Shown here piece after piece: positions 36,351-43,312 of a DNA stretch of 64,000 nucleotides. The notes beneath the pieces were generated by a model that ran no database searches, was not told the DNA's origin, and saw only the letters and a program-made list of their open reading frames with translations. Numbering within the stretch: the stretch's first letter is position 1; the number at the start of each line of letters is the position of its first letter. The stretch spans positions 209,723-273,722 of the forward strand of contig JBBRTB010000002.1 in the NCBI GenBank assembly GCA_038244815.1, written 5' to 3'. Origin of the DNA: DASVHS01 sp038244815. GTDB lineage: Bacteria; Acidobacteriota; Thermoanaerobaculia; Gp7-AA8. Made by a program: the position numbers and the translations under genes.

Positions 36351-37778
36351 TCACGGGAACGCGGGCCGGTAGAGCCAGAACTGCTCCGCCTTCACGGCAT
36401 AGACAAACCTCTGACTCCTGAACACGAGGACAAACCCTTTCCGTTCCTCCTCAGGCAACTCCGAGGCGAGCAGGAGCAGCCACCGCCGCCGATGGTCGAA
36501 CTGCTGTCGAGCCCGCTCGATCGTCATATGCGGATAGATGCTCTGCTCGCGCTCGCGGGCGGCTCCGAGCGCATTCCATCTGGTGTACGAGCCGAATTGC
36601 CGGCTGGCCGCATACCAGAATTGCCGCCCCGGCAGGTAGACCAGGATCGACTCGCAGGCGTTGGGCTGCTGCGCCACGATCACCGTCTCCCGCGGAACGT
36701 GGGCGGCGATGTAGCCGGCGATCTCCTGGCTGCCCGAGTGAGCCCACCTCGTTTCCGCGATGGCCTCCGGTACGGAGATGGAGATCCCCCATAGCAGACT
36801 GATCGCCAGCGCCCATTCCAGGACGTGGAAAGCTCGCCTGCGCCACCCCTCGACCGCCACACCTGCCATCCAGATCGCGCAAACAAGCAGCATGAGGATC
36901 AATCCGGTATGCCGCAACCCACCAAGCCAGATGTAAACGAACAGCAGAAGAACGGCTACGTTCGTGAGAGCCAGGAAGAGAACAGCGATTGTCCGGTCGC
37001 CGATGGCGAGAACCCCGACCAGCAGAATGATGAGCCCGCCGACAAACGAGAACCTGGGATCGATCCGCGGAAAGAACGCACTTCCCACGGCCCAGGGCAC
37101 CGTACCCGGATCCACGTAGCGATGAACGACGGGCCACCCTCCCGGCAGGCGCAACTGGGAAACAGCCAATAGACCGCCGAAGAGCATGATCGCGATCGCC
37201 CCGGCAATCCGCGGCCGGAACAGCCGGCGGCCGGCCACAGCTTCTCCGAGGAACAGCAGACCGATCACCGCTCCGATCAGGATTCCGTGGACGGTGGTAT
37301 TGGCCATCAGCGCCGTGAGAATGGCAACTCTCAACGGTTTTTCCGCACGCTCCCGCCAGGTAGCCGCAATTCCGAACAAAAGCGCCACAAGCAACGCGTA
37401 CGGGCGCGCCTGGACCGCATATTCGATCAGGGCGTAATAAGAGAAGAGGAACAGAATCTTGACCACCGGGTGAAAGGGCGCGTCAGCGACGAACAGGGTC
37501 ATCGCGCACCACACCAGGAGCAGATTGAGTATTTGCTGCGCGAGGTACGGGAGGCCGGCGCTCACCAGCGGTGACAGCAGGAGATACCAAAGCGCGGGCG
37601 TTCCTGCATAGGCGGTCTCGGACCACATGACCCGCACGCCGCCATCGCGCATCAGGAGCCACGGATCCGTCTCGTCACTCCATGCCTCGTGGTGCAGCGT
37701 CAACCACAAGGTGACGGCAAAGTAGAGGACGAGCGCGACTCCGAGCCACCACGGCCTGCGATTTGCCGTCGCTTCCAT
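36351..37778 (-). CDS. Multi-pass membrane glycosyltransferase-like protein (GT39/GT83-like)
   Basis: 475-residue inner-membrane protein with about ten helices. The first extracytoplasmic loop carries LTLHHEAWSDETDPWLLMRD, the acidic Asp-Glu pattern typical of polyprenyl-phosphate-sugar-dependent glycosyltransferases. A soluble C-terminal part (about 380-475) includes VYLPGRQFWYAASRQFGSY. It is a divergent paralogue of the next gene. ATG 37778 gives a short basic N-terminus before helix 1. The acceptor is unknown, and no other gene is coupled to it. Confidence 0.72.
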   Translation of the reverse strand: MEATANRRPWWLGVALVLYFAVTLWLTLHHEAWSDETDPWLLMRDGGVRVMWSETAYAGTPALWYLLLSPLVSAGLPYLAQQILNLLLVWCAMTLFVADAPFHPVVKILFLFSYYALIEYAVQARPYALLVALLFGIAATWRERAEKPLRVAILTALMANTTVHGILIGAVIGLLFLGEAVAGRRLFRPRIAGAIAIMLFGGLLAVSQLRLPGGWPVVHRYVDPGTVPWAVGSAFFPRIDPRFSFVGGLIILLVGVLAIGDRTIAVLFLALTNVAVLLLFVYIWLGGLRHTGLILMLLVCAIWMAGVAVEGWRRRAFHVLEWALAISLLWGISISVPEAIAETRWAHSGSQEIAGYIAAHVPRETVIVAQQPNACESILVYLPGRQFWYAASRQFGSYTRWNALGAAREREQSIYPHMTIERARQQFDHRRRWLLLLASELPEEERKGFVLVFRSQRFVYAVKAEQFWLYRPAFP

Positions 37779-37817
37779 GAATCGCCGTCCATCATCGCCG
37801 AATTCAAGGCGGATGGA

Positions 37818-37823
37818 TACACT
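37818..37823 (+). promoter_or_regulatory. -10-like TACACT box, probable leaderless start
   Basis: TACACT ends 10 nt before the ATG at 37834. No Shine-Dalgarno is seen before that ATG. This is the same arrangement as at 1854-1880, 43298 and 56463. Confidence 0.4.
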
Positions 37824-37833
37824 ACGCCCCGGC

Positions 37834-39306
37834 ATGCGCGAGCAATGGAACCCGTTCCGGCTCACAGCCAGCGAACGCTTTCCGGCTTCGCTTGCCGCCG
37901 TGCTGGTCCTGGTTTTTGCGGCGGGAACGCTCTTTGTCGGACTACATCACGAGCCGTGGCGCGACGAAGCCGACCCGTGGCTGGTTGCCCGCGACCTTCC
38001 CCTCGCCGGGATGGTACCGGACTGGACCGCACGCGTCGGTAGCCCCGCTCTGTGGCATCTGGTCCTGAAAACGGTCGTCCATTCCGGCCTCCCGTACGCC
38101 GCCGAGACGACCGTGAACCTCCTCTTCGCCTGGGCCGCCGCCGCTGTATTCGTTTTTTCGGCTCCGCTCAGCCGGCTCACGAAAGTGCTTTTCCTCGCCT
38201 CGTACTACATGGCCTACGAATACGCGGTGATCGCCCGCAGCTACGCGCTGGCTGTCCTCCTGATCTTCGCAGCGGCGGCGCTGTTCCGATCGCGCGAAAC
38301 GCGCCCGCTCCGGTTCGCCATCGTCGTTGCCCTGCTGTTCAACGTGAACGTCCATGCCGCGATCTTCGCCGGCTTGTTCCTGGTCCTCAGCGTGGTGCCG
38401 CCGCCGCGGGAGAAGTTGAACCGCGCAGCCATCGCGATCATGATCGGGGGCGCCCTCCTGGCGTGGTGGCAATTGCAGCCTCGCGGCGGCGAAGCGAATC
38501 CACTGGCCATGCGGGGCCCCCGGACGGGTGCGCTCCTGGCTCTCCGCGATGTGTTCGTTCCTGCATCGACCTCAGAGTGGACCGCGGTGCTCAGCGCGGC
38601 GATCCTCCTCTTGATGTTCTTCGCGCTCCGTCGATCGCCGCGAGCGATGGTTCTGCTGGCGGGCGCCGGCATCGCCCTTCTGGGCCTGTACACGTTCGTC
38701 TGGTACGGCGGGCTGCGTGCGTCGGGCATGATTCTCATCGCCGTCATCACCTCGATCTGGATCGCGTCGGATGTACCGGCTTCCGCCATCGCCAGCAGGG
38801 CGGCCGCCTTCTCACTCAACGCCAGTCTGCTCGTCTCCGCGTTCTTCGCGTTCAACATGGCGCGCGCCGATGTGCGCTATGCATTCTCCGGCGCGAAGGA
38901 GATGGCCACCTTCATCGACCATCGATTCGACGACGACGCCATCGCCGCGCACGGCTTCTATCAGGCCGAAGCGCTGCTGCCGTATCTCCCCGGAAGAACG
39001 TTCTGGTACGCCGGGCTGGGCGAGGACGGCACCTATCTCCAGTGGAACACGGCCATGCGGAAGGGCGCGGAGATGAGTTACGACGAGGCGGTGATGCGAA
39101 CAGAGGAGCACTTCGCTCGATCGAAGCGGCCCTGGCTTCTCCTGCTCAATCGGAAGATGCCGCAACCGGAGTTGCGCGGCTTCCGGCTGATCCACGCGAC
39201 GTCGGTCGTCGTTTTTCGCAACCTCGATGAGCGCTACTGGCTCTACGAGCCGGATCGTCAGGCGAGCCGGCTGGCCGTGGTCCCGGTTTCCACATCCGGG
39301 CAGTAG
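37834..39306 (+). CDS. Multi-pass membrane glycosyltransferase-like protein, paralogue of the divergent neighbour
   Basis: 490-residue membrane protein. Its first loop GLHHEPWRDEADPWLVARD matches LHHEAWSDETDPWLL of the divergent gene, and later LPYLPGRTFWYAGLGEDGTY matches VYLPGRQFWYAASRQFGSY. About ten helices are followed by a C-terminal soluble part. These shared motifs at both ends support an inverted gene duplication. ATG 37834 is chosen from the -10-like box at 37818; ATG 37813 is an alternative. The donor is probably a lipid-linked sugar; the acceptor is unknown. Confidence 0.72.
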   Translation: MREQWNPFRLTASERFPASLAAVLVLVFAAGTLFVGLHHEPWRDEADPWLVARDLPLAGMVPDWTARVGSPALWHLVLKTVVHSGLPYAAETTVNLLFAWAAAAVFVFSAPLSRLTKVLFLASYYMAYEYAVIARSYALAVLLIFAAAALFRSRETRPLRFAIVVALLFNVNVHAAIFAGLFLVLSVVPPPREKLNRAAIAIMIGGALLAWWQLQPRGGEANPLAMRGPRTGALLALRDVFVPASTSEWTAVLSAAILLLMFFALRRSPRAMVLLAGAGIALLGLYTFVWYGGLRASGMILIAVITSIWIASDVPASAIASRAAAFSLNASLLVSAFFAFNMARADVRYAFSGAKEMATFIDHRFDDDAIAAHGFYQAEALLPYLPGRTFWYAGLGEDGTYLQWNTAMRKGAEMSYDEAVMRTEEHFARSKRPWLLLLNRKMPQPELRGFRLIHATSVVVFRNLDERYWLYEPDRQASRLAVVPVSTSGQ

Positions 39307-39584
39307 TCGCAGAGCTCTCTAACCTGTTGAAATGGCTCGGCTGTCGAGGTGGGCCGGGATGGCTGGCTCGAGAAGCCGCTGCGTCTGAACACAAATTTGC
39401 GCGGCGACGGGAGGGCTTCATTCGCACGGTCTCTCCGGACTTCCCCACCTTGGAACCGCGCAAACCTGACTTCTTTCAGTCGCGCTCAGTCCGCTCTAAC
39501 TTAGACAGTAACACTTCCGTAACCACTTCATGCTTTTCTCCCCTACCTCCTGCTATCATTCTTTCTGGCCTACACGCTATACAA
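39307..39584. other. Gene-free spacer of 278 bases
   Basis: This is the longest gene-free stretch in the window. It becomes more A+T-rich toward its right end, before the exported-protein pair. No tRNA, terminator or repeat is recognised. CTATCATTC and CTATACA sequences near 39553-39583 could serve as -10 boxes for the next gene. Confidence 0.4.
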
Positions 39585-40304
39585 ATGTTGCGACTGACGA
39601 AGTCACGACTCCTAATGGGCTTGCCGCCACTGGTCTGCTTGACGCTCGGAGCCGGGCAGGCAGTACCCGGCGCCGTCAGGGTCATCGCTCTCAGTGACGC
39701 GGGACGCATCACCTATCGAATGATCGCATGCAACCCGGTTGGCTCGACGCAGCCTGATTGCCATCAGAGGGAGCAGGCAAGCCTCGACATCAGAATTCGG
39801 AGACAGTGGATTCATGCCGCGGCGACGAGGTACGGCGCAACTTTGACGCCGGACGAGAAGCGTGGCGTCGAACAAAAGACAAGAGCTCACGAGGCGCACA
39901 TCGAGGCTGCGGCAGAGCATTTTCGAATGCTTGCGGAGGCTGCGCTGCGGGTGCGGCGGGGCGAAGAGCGTGCCCGCGTCGAAGAGGAGCTGGCGAAGCA
40001 GGGTATCGCGGCGGTCGATCTCGATTGGCAGCTTGTCCACCTACCCACCATAGCGGACGCGGAAAGGACAGCGGCCAAGGACTTTGTGGCCGAGGGGAGA
40101 CAAGCGTCTCGCGACTACTACGCGCAGCCCTTCGTGTTGAAACACATTGCGGACATTGTCGACAAGCGCGCCCGGCATGCGCACATCTCTTTTGAAGCCG
40201 CGGAAGAACAGTTTTGGACCGACTTAATAAGCTCGACACATACGCACATCATCGATCGGGCATTCACGATGCCGGATCGGAAAGGGATCCTGGTGAATCG
40301 ATGA
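39585..40304 (+). CDS. Exported helical protein, weakly SurA-N-domain-like
   Basis: 239-residue protein with a signal peptide over residues 1-25 (TKSRLLMGLPPLVCLTLGAG) and then VRVIALSDAGRITYRMIAC. The layout, a short strand with xITYRxI then several long helices with no PPIase domain, recalls the N-terminal chaperone domain of SurA-like proteins. This similarity is a guess from pattern. Two Cys (CNPVGSTQPDC) could form a disulfide. The region is less G+C-rich than its surroundings. The next gene overlaps its stop as ATGA, so they are co-translated. Confidence 0.55.
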   Translation: MLRLTKSRLLMGLPPLVCLTLGAGQAVPGAVRVIALSDAGRITYRMIACNPVGSTQPDCHQREQASLDIRIRRQWIHAAATRYGATLTPDEKRGVEQKTRAHEAHIEAAAEHFRMLAEAALRVRRGEERARVEEELAKQGIAAVDLDWQLVHLPTIADAERTAAKDFVAEGRQASRDYYAQPFVLKHIADIVDKRARHAHISFEAAEEQFWTDLISSTHTHIIDRAFTMPDRKGILVNR

Positions 40305-40660
40305 GGAACAACCATCTGATCACGGTCACAGGTTTGCTGATGTTCGTCGCATCGCTCCTGCCCGGTGCTTCCGTCGTGTCCGTCGTGACGACGTCTTCGT
40401 CCGGCGTAACGGTCGCCGCGGCAGGCTCCGCGACCGAGCAGCTTGCCCAGGCTTCACGCTTGTGGCAGGAGATGGGGCAAACGCCGGCGCCGAAGAAGTT
40501 TCAACTCTTTGCCGAAGCCTGGGCGAATCTCACCCTCGTGCGAAAGGTTCTCGCCGCCAGGGCCACCAGCCTGTCACCCGACGATACGACTCTGGTCAAT
40601 GACGCGATCAAGCACGTCCAGCGCATCCGTGATCGCGAGAACTCGTCACGTGGTCATTGA
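40301..40660 (+). CDS. Small exported protein of unknown function
   Basis: 119-residue protein with a signal sequence over about residues 1-25 (LITVTGLLMFVASLLPGAS), a Ser/Thr/Val-rich stretch, and a helical C-terminal half containing FQLFAEAWANLTLVRKVLAA. Its ATG overlaps the stop of the preceding exported gene. No family is recognised. The pair probably acts together in the periplasm or outside the cell. Confidence 0.5.
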   Translation: MRNNHLITVTGLLMFVASLLPGASVVSVVTTSSSGVTVAAAGSATEQLAQASRLWQEMGQTPAPKKFQLFAEAWANLTLVRKVLAARATSLSPDDTTLVNDAIKHVQRIRDRENSSRGH

Positions 40661-40686
40661 GTGGGACGGACGGGTCGGGTACAACG

Positions 40687-41673
40687 TTAGAACTCCACCA
40701 TCGTCCCGCCGCCGTTGCGCGTCAGCTTCTCGAAAACGAACGCCGCCGCCGCCAGATCCTCGATGGCCAGGCCGAGGGATTTAAACATCGTGATCTCGTC
40801 GGGAAACGTGCGGCCTCTCGCCGTGCCGATCAGCACACTGCCGATTTCCGCGCGGATGTGTCCCTGCCCGATCGCGCCTTCGCGCAGTGCGATCAGATAG
40901 TCGCCCGACTCGGTGACGGTCGATTCGCGGCGGTCGACGAACAGCGATGATGCGGCCATCGTCGCGGAGTCGGCCTCGCGCGCCGCGGCGATGCTCGATC
41001 CGACGAGGTTGATGTGCGCGCCGGCGCCGATCCATTCGCGGCGGAGCACCGGCTCTTTCGAGCTCGTGGCGGTGACGATGATGTCCGCGTCGCGAACCGC
41101 TTCCTCCACCGAGCCCGCGACCTCCACGCCAAGCGCTTCCGCATGAGACCTCGTGCGGCTGAAGACGCGCGTGCGCTCGATCTTCCGCACCAGCGGAATC
41201 GCTTCGAGGTGGCTCCGCGCCTGCACGCCCGCGCCGATGATGGCCAGCGACTTTGCGTCCTCGCGCGCCAGGAGCTTCGTCGCCACCGCGGAGACGGCGG
41301 CGGTGCGGATCGCCGTGATCGCCGACGCGTTCATCACGGCGAGCAACTGGCCCGTCTCGCCGCTGTGCAGAAGCACGGCGCCGAGGTGCGTGTCCAGTCC
41401 CCGGGCGGGATTGCCGGGAAACACGCACACCTCTTTCAAGCCGTAATAGGAGGCAGCGGGACTCGAGCCTCGGGCCACGGACTCGCCGCCCGGACCATAT
41501 GCCGGCATGAGACCGAGGATGCCGGGTGCGTCGGGAGCGCGGAGAAGAGTGCGCAGCGGTTGCTGCACCTCGCCTCGCGCCAGCGAAGCCAGCGCCTCCT
41601 CCATCACGCCGATGCACTCCCGCATCGTGAGCTGTGACTCGACCTCGGACTGGTTGACGATCAGGACGCGCAT
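40687..41673 (-). CDS. Ornithine cyclodeaminase/mu-crystallin family protein
   Basis: 328-residue NAD(P)-binding enzyme. The Rossmann motif IIGAGVQARSH follows an N-terminal dimerisation and substrate domain. HINLVGSSIAAAREAD and SLFVDRRE are typical later motifs. The family includes ornithine cyclodeaminase, alanine dehydrogenase and ketimine reductase, so the substrate cannot be fixed. ATG 41673 gives the standard MRVLIVNQSEV start. It lies 8 bases after the cupin gene, likely in one transcript. Confidence 0.85.
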   Translation of the reverse strand: MRVLIVNQSEVESQLTMRECIGVMEEALASLARGEVQQPLRTLLRAPDAPGILGLMPAYGPGGESVARGSSPAASYYGLKEVCVFPGNPARGLDTHLGAVLLHSGETGQLLAVMNASAITAIRTAAVSAVATKLLAREDAKSLAIIGAGVQARSHLEAIPLVRKIERTRVFSRTRSHAEALGVEVAGSVEEAVRDADIIVTATSSKEPVLRREWIGAGAHINLVGSSIAAAREADSATMAASSLFVDRRESTVTESGDYLIALREGAIGQGHIRAEIGSVLIGTARGRTFPDEITMFKSLGLAIEDLAAAAFVFEKLTRNGGGTMVEF

Positions 41674-41681
41674 GCCGGTCT

Positions 41682-42047
41682 CTATGAGTCGCGATGCACT
41701 GAACCGGGCGTGAACGCCGGCAGGCAGACCGCGATGTACTCCGCACCGCCGGCGGCGGGCGTGGAGTATTGCACCCACTCGCCACCCGGGGCGATCACGG
41801 CCTGGCCGGCGTGAACGTCGATCGCTCCGTCACGCGTTGTGACGCGCAGCGTTCCCTGCAGCACGATCGTGTACTCGTCGAACTCCGGCCTCTGCCCCGG
41901 CTCGACCCATCCGGCCGGACTCTTCATCCGGGCGATGCTCACATCTTCGGTCCGCGAGTTGACGTGGCCGATGAACTCTTCGATGACTTTCGGCTTGTTG
42001 CCTGCCGCCTGAACGATCGTCGGCTTCGGAATGTGAGTGGCACTCAT
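41682..42047 (-). CDS. Small cupin-domain protein lacking the metal histidines
   Basis: 121-residue single-domain cupin. The fold signature is EFDEYTIVLQGTLRV (motif 1) and APGGEWVQYSTP (motif 2). The usual HxH in motif 1 is replaced by EFD and the His of motif 2 is absent, so the canonical metal site is missing. It could bind a ligand or have a noncanonical site. It is co-directional with the cyclodeaminase-like gene and may modify or sense the same substrate. AGAAGGAAGAG precedes the ATG. Confidence 0.75.
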   Translation of the reverse strand: MSATHIPKPTIVQAAGNKPKVIEEFIGHVNSRTEDVSIARMKSPAGWVEPGQRPEFDEYTIVLQGTLRVTTRDGAIDVHAGQAVIAPGGEWVQYSTPAAGGAEYIAVCLPAFTPGSVHRDS

Positions 42048-42050
42048 CGA

Positions 42051-42224
42051 TCAACTCTTCCTTCTCTCCTCGATTTGTGTGTCCAGCCACCGCCGGATGA
42101 CATCGAGAACGTACACCCGTTCCTCCGCGGTCAGCGCGTGACCTTTCGGAATCTCGTGGATTTTCTCCAGACATCCGATGACGCGAGACGGTGAAAGACG
42201 CGTTCGAGATCGATCATCTGGCAT
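42051..42224 (-). CDS. Possible small ORF upstream of the cupin gene
   Basis: 57 codons from ATG 42224 to TGA 42051, three bases before the cupin start. The second half, CLEKIHEIPKGHALTAEERV and a following amphipathic helix, looks protein-like. The N-terminal part overlaps the start region of the plus-strand gene at 42248 head to head. No family is recognised. It could be a real short gene or the remnant C-terminus of a longer one. Confidence 0.35.
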   Translation of the reverse strand: MPDDRSRTRLSPSRVIGCLEKIHEIPKGHALTAEERVYVLDVIRRWLDTQIEERRKS

Positions 42225-42247
42225 CAATTTTGAGGCGGTACGCGGCC

Positions 42248-43246
42248 ATGAACCTCATCCTCGCAGGTATCGCGCTCGCGGCCACGACGGCGCTCGTGCC
42301 GATGAACGATCTCGACCATGGTGCTTATCTCTGGGGTTACTACGGGGGACTGTGGGACGTCGTCAATACCGGCGACGAGACCATCCCTCCCGATCACGCC
42401 ATCGGCGGAGCGCGCCGCGCGGCGCTGATCCGGCCGCTCGATGCCGACGGCAACCCCGATCCGAACGGCAAAATCGTCTTCATGGGCGCCGGCTACGGCA
42501 ATACCCAGCGGACGTTCGATGCCTTCAGCGCGATGGCAGCGAGCGATCCGCGCGTCAACCACGACTCACTCGTGCTGGTGAACGCTGCCGCCGACAATCT
42601 CGACGCCGTGCAGTGGGAGTTTTATCAGACGCCCATCTATGCCCAGATTCCCGACACCGTCCTGGCGCCGGCGGGCGTGACCGCCGCGCAGGTCCAGGCA
42701 GTCTGGCTGCAGGAGATCAATCAGAAGCCGGCCGTGCCGCTGCCCGTTCAGTACGCGGACTCGTATCTGCTCAAGGCCTCGATCGCGCAGACGCTGCGCA
42801 CGCTCAAGCAGAAGTTCCCGAACCTCCAGGTCGCCTATCTCTCTGACCCCGAGTACGGCGGTTACGGTACCGGCAACTTCCTCGGCGAGCCGTTCGCCTA
42901 CGAAGACGGCTACGCCGTCCGCTGGGTGATCCTCGGACAGATCCTCTACATGCGTCAGGGCGAGATCTGGGACCCGCGCATCGCCGACATGGACTACGAC
43001 AAGGGTGTCGCGCCATGGGCGACATGGGGACCGTACATGTGGGCAAACGGCGACACGCCCCGCTCCGATGGGCTCACATGGCTGCGCAGCGACTATCTCG
43101 CCGACGGCAACACCCTCTCCGAATCCGGCGTGGCGAAGTCCGGGCAGCTTCTGATGAACTTCATGCTCAACGAACCGACAGCGGCGAGGTGGTTCACCAG
43201 CGAGCCCCACATTCCGACCACGCGGCGCCGTTCCGCATCGCACTGA
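42248..43246 (+). CDS. Secreted SGNH-hydrolase-like protein with altered catalytic motifs
   Basis: 332-residue protein with signal peptide MNLILAGIALAATTALVP. From memory it matches a family of uncharacterised secreted proteins with blocks KIVFMGAGYGNTQRTFDAFS, PNLQVAYLSDPEYGGYGTGN, AYEDGYAVRWVI, PWATWGPYMWANG and RSDGLTWLRSDY. Relatives usually have a GMSNT block and a DGTHPS block that look like the Ser and Asp-His of SGNH esterases. Here these read GYGNT and DGNTLS, so the Ser and His are missing. Activity is therefore doubtful. ATG 42248 is chosen for the signal peptide. Confidence 0.6.
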   Translation: MNLILAGIALAATTALVPMNDLDHGAYLWGYYGGLWDVVNTGDETIPPDHAIGGARRAALIRPLDADGNPDPNGKIVFMGAGYGNTQRTFDAFSAMAASDPRVNHDSLVLVNAAADNLDAVQWEFYQTPIYAQIPDTVLAPAGVTAAQVQAVWLQEINQKPAVPLPVQYADSYLLKASIAQTLRTLKQKFPNLQVAYLSDPEYGGYGTGNFLGEPFAYEDGYAVRWVILGQILYMRQGEIWDPRIADMDYDKGVAPWATWGPYMWANGDTPRSDGLTWLRSDYLADGNTLSESGVAKSGQLLMNFMLNEPTAARWFTSEPHIPTTRRRSASH

Positions 43247-43255
43247 GGATTGCGC

Positions 43256-43287
43256 CGTGTAGCAGCCGGCTTCAGCCGGCTGAGCGA
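43256..43287. repeat. Second copy of the CCGGCTGAAGCCGG palindrome
   Basis: Reading the minus strand, CAGCCGGCTGAAGCCGGCTG is followed by CTACACGG, matching 13443-13473 in core and flank. It lies just after a stop codon and before the next gene, so it may act as a transcription end or be a mobile palindrome. Confidence 0.6.
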
Positions 43288-43297
43288 TCCCCCGCGC

Positions 43298-43303
43298 TAG
43301 ACT
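43298..43303 (+). promoter_or_regulatory. -10-like TAGACT box, probable leaderless start
   Basis: TAGACT ends 9 nt before the ATG at 43313, with no Shine-Dalgarno between. The spacing equals that at ccmA, the HEAT gene and the epimerase at 56478. Confidence 0.4.
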
Positions 43304-43312
43304 GCGCGGCGA

